From Caproiciproducens sp. MSJ-32 (GTDB taxonomy: Bacteria > Bacillota > Clostridia > Clostridiales > Clostridiaceae): a stretch of DNA of 48,190 nucleotides. Below the pieces are notes generated by a model. It ran no database searches, was not told the origin of the DNA, and saw nothing but the letters and a program-made list of their open reading frames with translations. A program made the position numbers and the translations under genes. Below are positions 42,546-48,190 of this stretch, one piece after another; positions within the stretch are counted from its first letter, which is position 1; each line of letters starts with the position of its first letter. The stretch covers positions 1 through 48,190 of the forward strand of contig NZ_JAHLPS010000027.1 in the NCBI RefSeq assembly GCF_018918055.1, given 5' to 3'.

Positions 42546-43844
42546 TTAATATCTTCTTCTCCTTCTTCTTTTTCGTATATTAACTATTTTAATTATGAAT
42601 ATTATTAAAGCTATTGTAATAACTATAATTAATAAAGCTAATAGGTATAAAGCTATATTGGCTTTTATTAAGTCAAAGGCAGATAATTTAACTGAAGCTG
42701 ATACTTCTTCACTATATAATCCAGATGAATAAGTTAATTTAAGATCATCTTCACCAGCTAATTTCCATGCATTTTTTTCTTCACCATTGTAGGAAATAGA
42801 TGCATGTTCATCGTTATAAGAATTTTTATAATAATTTACATCTGTATTTAAGATTAAAGGTGCAGTAACTGTTTTTTCAGGTCCGAAAAATCTGAAGCTT
42901 TTATAAGTTAAATCAATTGTTCCTATTTCTTCTCCAGCATTTTTATAAATTTGTTTATCTGTTGAATAACTATAATCTGCAATTTTTTCAGTATCTTTAA
43001 ATACATTAAGACCATCTAGGCCATACTCAGATTTTAATACTACAGTAACTAATTGTCTGCCATTTCTTTCATAGAACCCAACAAAGCAATGACCTGCTTG
43101 TTCCTCGGTTCCTGTTTTTCCTCCTATATTACCATTTTTACCAATAACTTTATTTCTAAATTCTATAAGCATTGTTTGATTTCCTAAAGCTATAGAAATA
43201 TTTCCGGATTTAGGAGCAATAGTTTCGCGTATCCAATCATTTTTAAAGGCTTCTATTGCAATTACTGCTAAATCATAAGCGGTAGTTTGATTTATGTTAG
43301 TATTGGAAGGATTTAAAGGATCTATTTCTAAGCCTGAAGGATTATAGAATTTTGTGTTTTTAAGGCCCAAAGCTTGAGCTTTTTCATTCATCATTTTAAC
43401 AAATTCATCAACAGTACCAGCAACATTTTCTGCCATTAAATATGCAGTATCATTTGCAGAGTATATCATAACTGCTTTCATTACATCATCAGCAGAAATT
43501 CGATCTCCTACTTTTGCATTTATAAAGTTGTTTAAAGAAGTTTCTGTAATTTTTTTAGCTGTTTCTGTATAAGAAATAATATCTGATTTATTTTTATTTT
43601 CTGCAAATAATAGGGAAGTCATTAATTTTGTTGTACTAGCCGGTGACATTATGGCATCGGCGTTTTTTGAATAGATAACTTCTCCTGTTTCTATGTCCAT
43701 AGTAATTGCAGCTTCTCCAATTATTTCAGGCTCATTAATTGAAATTTCTTCGGCTTTAATACTAGTAAAGCTGCTTATAAAAGGAGTAGTTAATGATATT
43801 GCAAGTGCCAAAGATAAATTTCTTAAAAAATGTTTTCTTCTCAA
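42546..43844 (-). CDS. dacA: D-alanyl-D-alanine carboxypeptidase
   Basis: A 432-residue penicillin-binding protein of the S11 family that removes the terminal D-alanine from peptidoglycan stem peptides outside the membrane. A signal peptide (~8-30) is followed by the active-site SxxK (STTK, Ser70-Lys73), SxN (SAN, Ser129-Asn131) and KTG (243-245). A C-terminal beta domain and a strong membrane helix with the tail RKRRRRRRY come last; the hydrophobic anchor and the positive cytoplasmic end are clear. Start is TTG at 43844 after GAGGAAAT. Last gene of the murT-gatD-dacA operon. Confidence 0.93.
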   Translation of the reverse strand: MRRKHFLRNLSLALAISLTTPFISSFTSIKAEEISINEPEIIGEAAITMDIETGEVIYSKNADAIMSPASTTKLMTSLLFAENKNKSDIISYTETAKKITETSLNNFINAKVGDRISADDVMKAVMIYSANDTAYLMAENVAGTVDEFVKMMNEKAQALGLKNTKFYNPSGLEIDPLNPSNTNINQTTAYDLAVIAIEAFKNDWIRETIAPKSGNISIALGNQTMLIEFRNKVIGKNGNIGGKTGTEEQAGHCFVGFYERNGRQLVTVVLKSEYGLDGLNVFKDTEKIADYSYSTDKQIYKNAGEEIGTIDLTYKSFRFFGPEKTVTAPLILNTDVNYYKNSYNDEHASISYNGEEKNAWKLAGEDDLKLTYSSGLYSEEVSASVKLSAFDLIKANIALYLLALLIIVITIALIIFIIKIVNIRKRRRRRRY

Positions 43845-43895
43845 TTTTATTTCCTCATTTCTAATCTATAATTTTTGTTTTAGTAATAGAAAAAT

Positions 43896-44618
43896 TTATT
43901 TAGACAATCTTTTTATCATTACTTCTTTAGCTTTATATTCAATTGTATCGTCAATTTTTTCAAGAGAAATGCTTTCTCCGTATTTTTTTGAAAGAGCAAT
44001 GCTTAAGAATCTGTCAGCTAGCTCTGGATTTTTTGAAAGTAATGAATGGAAATAGGTACAATAGGTGTTTTTATATATACAACCTTCATATTTATCTTCG
44101 CCATTATTTCCATATCCATATATACATTTACCTAGTGGTTTTAAACCATTAGTATATGTTCTTCCTGAATGATTTTCAAAACCTACATAAGTTTCATCAA
44201 AATCTTCATTATAAATGATAGTATCACCTATAAAGCGGGTATCTCCCCCCTCAGTATAAATATCAAGAACTCCAAGACCTTCAATTTTTTCGCCATTTGG
44301 AGCTGTATAGTATTTACCTAAGAGCTGATAGCCTCCACATATAGCAATTAGTACCTTTTCATTTTCTATATATTTAATTAAATCTTCTTTTTTTGTAGTA
44401 TTTAAATCTGATGAGACAATGGATTGTTCGAAGTCTTGCCCACCGCCAAAAAATAATATATCAATATTATCTATATCAAGTTTATCATTTATTGAAGAAT
44501 TAATAATATTAACCTTTATTCCTCTTTTTTCAGCCCTATATTTGAGTATTAATATGTTGCCAAGGTCACCATAAACATTAAGCAGATCAGGATATAGATG
44601 ACATATATTTAATTCCAT
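43896..44618 (-). CDS. gatD: Lipid II isoglutaminyl synthase, glutaminase subunit
   Basis: A 240-residue class I glutamine amidotransferase-like protein (GATase3 type) that supplies ammonia for amidation of D-glutamate in lipid II. Seen: LYPDLLNVYGDLGN near 8-21, ILFFGGGQDFE near 54-64, the nucleophile elbow AICGGYQLLG with Cys94, and the histidine of TYFHSLLSKNP. ATG at 44618 has GGGAGG upstream. It follows murT by 15 bases; GatD and MurT work as a complex. Confidence 0.93.
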   Translation of the reverse strand: MELNICHLYPDLLNVYGDLGNILILKYRAEKRGIKVNIINSSINDKLDIDNIDILFFGGGQDFEQSIVSSDLNTTKKEDLIKYIENEKVLIAICGGYQLLGKYYTAPNGEKIEGLGVLDIYTEGGDTRFIGDTIIYNEDFDETYVGFENHSGRTYTNGLKPLGKCIYGYGNNGEDKYEGCIYKNTYCTYFHSLLSKNPELADRFLSIALSKKYGESISLEKIDDTIEYKAKEVMIKRLSK

Positions 44619-44633
44619 TTTTAAGCCTCCCAT

Positions 44634-45992
44634 CTACCATAAATTATTAATATATCCTTGAGAATGCAGATATTTTCTATAATTAATCATAGCAGTATAT
44701 GTTGCTAACACATAAATTTTATTATTAGGACTAGTTTTAAGTTTTTCTGTTAGTTTTTCAAAAGTTTCTTCAATAATAAAATTATCTGTATTTAATCCAG
44801 CAATTTTAAGTCTTACTGCCATATCATAAGCCCTTATACCTGAGATTAAAATTGTATCCATATTAAGATCTTTTAATTTTTCAAAGTCTACATCCCAAAT
44901 CCAAGATATATCAGTTCCATCTGCATAATTGTCATTAAGTAAAAATGCAGCATCAAAGGAAGCTTTGTTTAAACAAAGAGTTTCTAGGGCCTGGTTATAT
45001 CCAGCCGGATTTTTAACAAGGATTATTCTTACTTCCTTATTTTCAATTTTTATTGTTTCTTGTCTTCCAAAGCTGGAACTTTGATTTTCAAGGGATTTTT
45101 TTATATATTCTTCATTGATGTTTAACTCTTTAGCAATTGAGAAAGCACAAAGAGCATTATAAATATTATATGTTCCAGATTGACTGATAGTAATATCTAA
45201 ATTATTTATTCTAACACAGGAACTATCAGGTGACAAATCATATATTTCGTTTACTGCATACTTTAATTCTGCACGTTTAAATCCGCAATTTGGACAATAA
45301 AAATCCCCTAAATGATTATAAGTTATATGATTATACTCATAAGGAGATTTGCAGAATTTGCAAAATTTTGCATCAGCATTTATATCTATTTCCTTATTGT
45401 CATTTATTTTTGCATTAAATCCATAATAAACGGTATTATTTTTTACATCAAGTCTTCCCAATAAGGATTCATCACCATTTAAGACTAAAGTAGTATTTGG
45501 TGATAATTCAATTCCTTCTAAAATTTTAGCTAAAGTCGTATAAACTTCCCCGTACCTATCAAGTTGATCCCTAAATAAATTAGTAACAGTTATAATTTCT
45601 GGAGATAAGGAAGCTGTTATGTATTTTAAATTAGCTTCATCTACTTCAATAACTGCATAAGTATCTTTAATTTTACTAAAAAATTTATAGTTATCAATAA
45701 AAGTTGTAACTATTCCAGGAAATAAATTAGCTCCTGTATTATTTGTAATTACTTTTTTTCCACTTGCCTTAATGATGTTATAAATCATATTGGTAGTTGT
45801 TGTTTTACCATTTGTACCAGTAACTAAAATTATTTTATATCCTTTGGATACTTTTTTTAGAATATTTTTATCTATTTTTAAGGCGACCTTTCCTGGAAAA
45901 GTGGTTCCTCCTTTTAATAAAGTTTTTGTTAAAAAAATTGTAATTTTTGAAGCTAATATGCTAATAAGTGTTTTTATGTTAATTTTTTTCAC
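44634..45992 (-). CDS. murT: Lipid II isoglutaminyl synthase, Mur-ligase subunit
   Basis: A 452-residue Mur-ligase-like ATPase that amidates the D-glutamate of lipid II together with GatD. The P-loop GTNGKTTTT is at ~59-67, a zinc ribbon CKFC ... CPNC lies in the insertion typical of MurT, and the C-terminal DUF1727 domain follows. A GTG at 45992 is the likely start; the stretch upstream to 46043 has no ribosome site and would need a TTG. Another GTG at 45995 is as good. First gene of the operon. Confidence 0.9.
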   Translation of the reverse strand: MKKINIKTLISILASKITIFLTKTLLKGGTTFPGKVALKIDKNILKKVSKGYKIILVTGTNGKTTTTNMIYNIIKASGKKVITNNTGANLFPGIVTTFIDNYKFFSKIKDTYAVIEVDEANLKYITASLSPEIITVTNLFRDQLDRYGEVYTTLAKILEGIELSPNTTLVLNGDESLLGRLDVKNNTVYYGFNAKINDNKEIDINADAKFCKFCKSPYEYNHITYNHLGDFYCPNCGFKRAELKYAVNEIYDLSPDSSCVRINNLDITISQSGTYNIYNALCAFSIAKELNINEEYIKKSLENQSSSFGRQETIKIENKEVRIILVKNPAGYNQALETLCLNKASFDAAFLLNDNYADGTDISWIWDVDFEKLKDLNMDTILISGIRAYDMAVRLKIAGLNTDNFIIEETFEKLTEKLKTSPNNKIYVLATYTAMINYRKYLHSQGYINNLW

Positions 45993-46177
45993 CACCTTAT
46001 ATAAATATTTAATATTATGACAAATATAACAAAAAATAATCAATAAAAGATTTTTTCAATATGAATAGTATATCATAAGTTTAAATTCTTACAAATAATC
46101 ATATAATAAGAATTTATTAAAAAATAATAATAAAAGAAAATAAAATTACAATTGAAAGTAGAGAAAATTACAAATGA

Positions 46178-46747
46178 ACAAAAAATATAAAAAAATATAA
46201 TTCAATAAGTAAGGAAAATTGTCTTACTTTATCAGAATTAACAAACAATTTAATAGATATTAGTAAAATAGATACGGAAGATTTAGAAGCAAATTTGGAA
46301 GCAGATAATATTGTAGAATTTATCGAGGATTATTTATTAAATCTTTCAGATTATGTAAAAAGTAATGGAATTGATTTAATCTTTGATACAAATGAGGAAG
46401 AGGTAATTATCTGTTTTGATAAGGAGATGATGAAGAGAATAATTTTAAACCTAGTATCTAATTCCATAAAATTTACTAATAAAGGTGGATGTATTTTTAT
46501 TAATATTAAAAGCAGTAAAGACAGTGTAATTATTGAATTTAAAGATAATGGAATTGGAATGAGTGAGGAATTTATTGCTAAGGCTTTTAGTAAATATTCT
46601 ATGGAAAATAGAAGTGAAGTAAAGAATGGAGGATATGGACTTGGGTTATATGTAATATATAATCTTGTTAAAGCTCAAAAGGGTGATATTGAGTTAAAAA
46701 GTACTTTGGGCAGGGGATCCACTTTTATTATTAGGTTAAATAAATGA
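46178..46747 (+). pseudogene. C-terminal remnant of a sensor histidine kinase
   Basis: The frame opens after a TGA at 46175 with no usable start and reads the second helix of a dimerisation domain (SKENCLTLSELTNNLIDISK), then a complete HATPase domain: MKRIILNLVSNSIKFTNKGG (N box), DNGIGM (G1), GGYGLGLYVIYN (G2) and GRGSTFIIRL (G3). The H-box histidine, sensor and N-terminal membrane part are missing. Without a start codon and ribosome site it is a decayed 3' piece. It ends 12 bases before a similar kinase gene, whose dimerisation helix (IIKQNCLRLVRTIDNLLLS) resembles it, so the two are likely tandem paralogues. A TTG at 46295 is the only start-like codon in its first part. Confidence 0.75.
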
Positions 46748-46759
46748 AAGGTGAAGTAA

Positions 46760-48190
46760 ATGATAAATTACAAATATATTTATAGAAATAATGGTATAAT
46801 GGTCTGGGTTTTTATTTCAATAATATTTCTGTTATCTATAATAAATTTTGCTTTTGAAGTTAGTATTGAATATAACTTTATAGAAAGGGTAATATGTTTA
46901 GTTATATCAATTTTAATGTGTATAAGCATTAAAGTTAAAAATAGAAATAAGTTTTTTGGGTTTTTAAAGAGTTTAGGGACAGGATATATTTATATAGCGA
47001 TTTTAAGATTTATAGAATTAAAATACTTTTGGAATCAAAATTTCTTTGAAATAAGTTTAAGTTTTAATCAATTTATTACTTATCTTGAGCTGCTTAATAT
47101 TTTATTATGTATGCTTATTAGCTGTAATAAAATATCTGAAAAAATTAAACAATTTATTATGATAATGAGTTTATTAATATTTTGTTCAGTTTTAATATTT
47201 TTTAATGGTAAAATAATTTTTCTTCATTATCATAGTATTTCACAAGTGTTAATAAATGAAATTATATTATATATATTATCAATTTCAATAATATATATAT
47301 AAGAAATTTGAATTTAATACTAAGCATAAATGGCTTCTCTTTTATAATTTATTAATTATATTAAGTAATAGCTTATTTATTTTATCTCTTTATACTAGAG
47401 AGGAATTATTATTTTGGTCTGGAATTACTAAAATAATTTCCTATTTTATTGCATATGATAAGTTGGAATACACCTTATTATTTAGTAATTTTTTAAAAGC
47501 TTACAATAAGTTAGAGGAATCTAAAAAGAAAGAAATAGAGCTTTATAAGGAACTCAGAAAAAGGGAAAGAGCATTAAAAGAAATAAATACCATATTAGAA
47601 AAAAATGAAAATATTTACCATAATTTAGTAAGATATTTTTCAGATGAATTGTTAGTTTTTGAAGATGATATTCTGATTTCTGCCAAATATTTAAATGAAA
47701 ATAAGAACTTAGTAAATAATTTAATAAATTATAATAAAGAAGAAAATGAATACTTAAAATTAAATTTTAAAAATATACTTTATGAAAGATATAATATAAA
47801 ATATGATGATATTAATAATTTAGATAATTTTAATCAATATGTTAAGATAAAAACTAATAATGGAGAAATAAGAAAGTTAAAAATTAACTTAATAGAAATA
47901 AATGAAATTAAAAAAGCATTAGTTGTAAATGATGTAACAAATATTTTAAAGAGAAGAGATGAAATTATAAAGATAGATATAAAAATTCAATATGAAAATA
48001 TGAAAGATGAGTTTTATTCGAATATTTCTCATGAATTAAGAACTCCAATAAATGTTATTTATTCAGCTCTTCAATTAAAAGATCTATATATTGATAAAGT
48101 TGATTATGATAAAATTGTTTCATATAACAAAATAATAAAACAAAATTGCTTGAGACTTGTTAGAACAATAGATAATTTATTACTATCAAT
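46760..48190 (+). pseudogene. Membrane sensor histidine kinase, frame broken at an AT tract, cut by the window edge
   Basis: The first frame (46760-47302, 180 residues) encodes five or six membrane helices (VWVFISIIFLLSIINFAF and on) of a sensor domain. It stops at TAA 47300-47302 inside an AT tract. The next frame continues without stop from about 47298 to the edge: another helix (WLLFYNLLIILSNSLFILSL), a linker, a PAS-like region, and a HisKA domain with the H-box FYSNISHELRTPINVIYSAL, reaching the window end in the second helix. Adding one TA unit (or removing one base) would join them into a complete kinase. AGGTGA precedes the ATG. The partner response regulator is not in the window. Whether the split is real, an error or a switch is open. 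Confidence 0.75.
47288..47302 (+). repeat. AT-dinucleotide tract at the kinase frameshift
   Basis: A run of alternating A and T, (AT)5 plus one base from 47291 to 47301, inside the sensor kinase gene at the point where the two frames meet. Loss or gain of a two-base unit toggles the frame. Confidence 0.7.

Noticed and set aside
43693..44152. Plus-strand frames over dacA and gatD
   Set aside because: They are antisense to well-supported genes, with no ribosome sites or family features.
1..48190. CRISPR array or insertion sequence
   Set aside because: No regularly spaced repeats and no transposase frames were found on either strand.

Overview
The window is low-GC, AT-rich DNA with strong GGAGG-type ribosome binding sites, frequent TTG/GTG starts and many hairpin-plus-T-run terminators. 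Gene content is that of an anaerobic, Gram-positive, fermentative bacterium of the genus Clostridium (sensu stricto): oxygen-independent ribonucleotide reductase, HPr kinase, a sortase-anchored amylopullulanase, MurT/GatD lipid II amidation, a glycine riboswitch and a Spo0E-like small protein. The species cannot be fixed from sequence alone. Almost everything looks chromosomal; I see no CRISPR array, insertion sequence or prophage, only a lone holin gene. Both ends look like contig ends. The first ~85 bases are GC-rich and unlike the rest, and they join a 44-bp inverted copy of a lipoprotein gene start (probable assembly chimera). The last gene, a histidine kinase, runs off the right edge.

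Layout. 1-290: chimeric end and the start of a truncated lipoprotein gene. 449-3909: membrane-anchored alpha/beta hydrolase, then a one-piece ABC ATPase/permease. 4128-6925: tandem glycine riboswitch, the sodium:alanine/glycine symporter it controls (broken by a one-base frameshift), and convergent threonine aldolase. 7099-11621: PHP phosphatase, then a redox/sulfur group (unknown protein, hemerythrin, DUF1858 protein, rhodanese, CoA-disulfide reductase-rhodanese fusion) with similar GTAAC/GTTAC palindromes ahead of its two parts. 11753-13453: peptidase T, then two neighbouring gene remnants that have both lost their middles. 13519-16404: paired NrdR boxes and nrdDG. 16607-22519: a palindrome, a cre-like site and the 1944-residue cell-wall amylopullulanase.

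22718-26522: small acidic proteins, a divergent Spo0E-like gene, DUF896 protein, hprK and an M18 aminopeptidase. 26627-30639: lone holin, PHP protein, and the folate operon folE-HD-folP-folBK. 30740-33602: lipoprotein, a short pyruvate-kinase-like protein coupled to a 35-residue membrane peptide, a hairpin-rich gap and an acidic membrane protein. 33667-37599: tRNA-Leu(CAA), small membrane protein, NADP-isocitrate dehydrogenase, SRPBCC-like protein, a palindromic repeat and an M29 aminopeptidase. 37908-41689: polA-coaE-lytic transglycosylase. 41812-45992 (minus): flavin reductase, then the murT-gatD-dacA wall operon. 46178-48190: a histidine kinase remnant followed by a related kinase whose frame breaks in an AT-dinucleotide tract.

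Functional links: HprK is the kinase that feeds CcpA/cre control, and a cre-like site sits in front of the pullulanase gene. Glycine sensing, glycine transport and threonine aldolase are adjacent. The folate operon has an HD phosphohydrolase in the position where a dephosphorylating enzyme is otherwise missing. The most interesting points are the legible switch of the glycine riboswitch, the paired palindromes of the redox cluster, the PK-like/micropeptide pair, the HD protein of the folate operon and the AT-tract frameshift in the sensor kinase.
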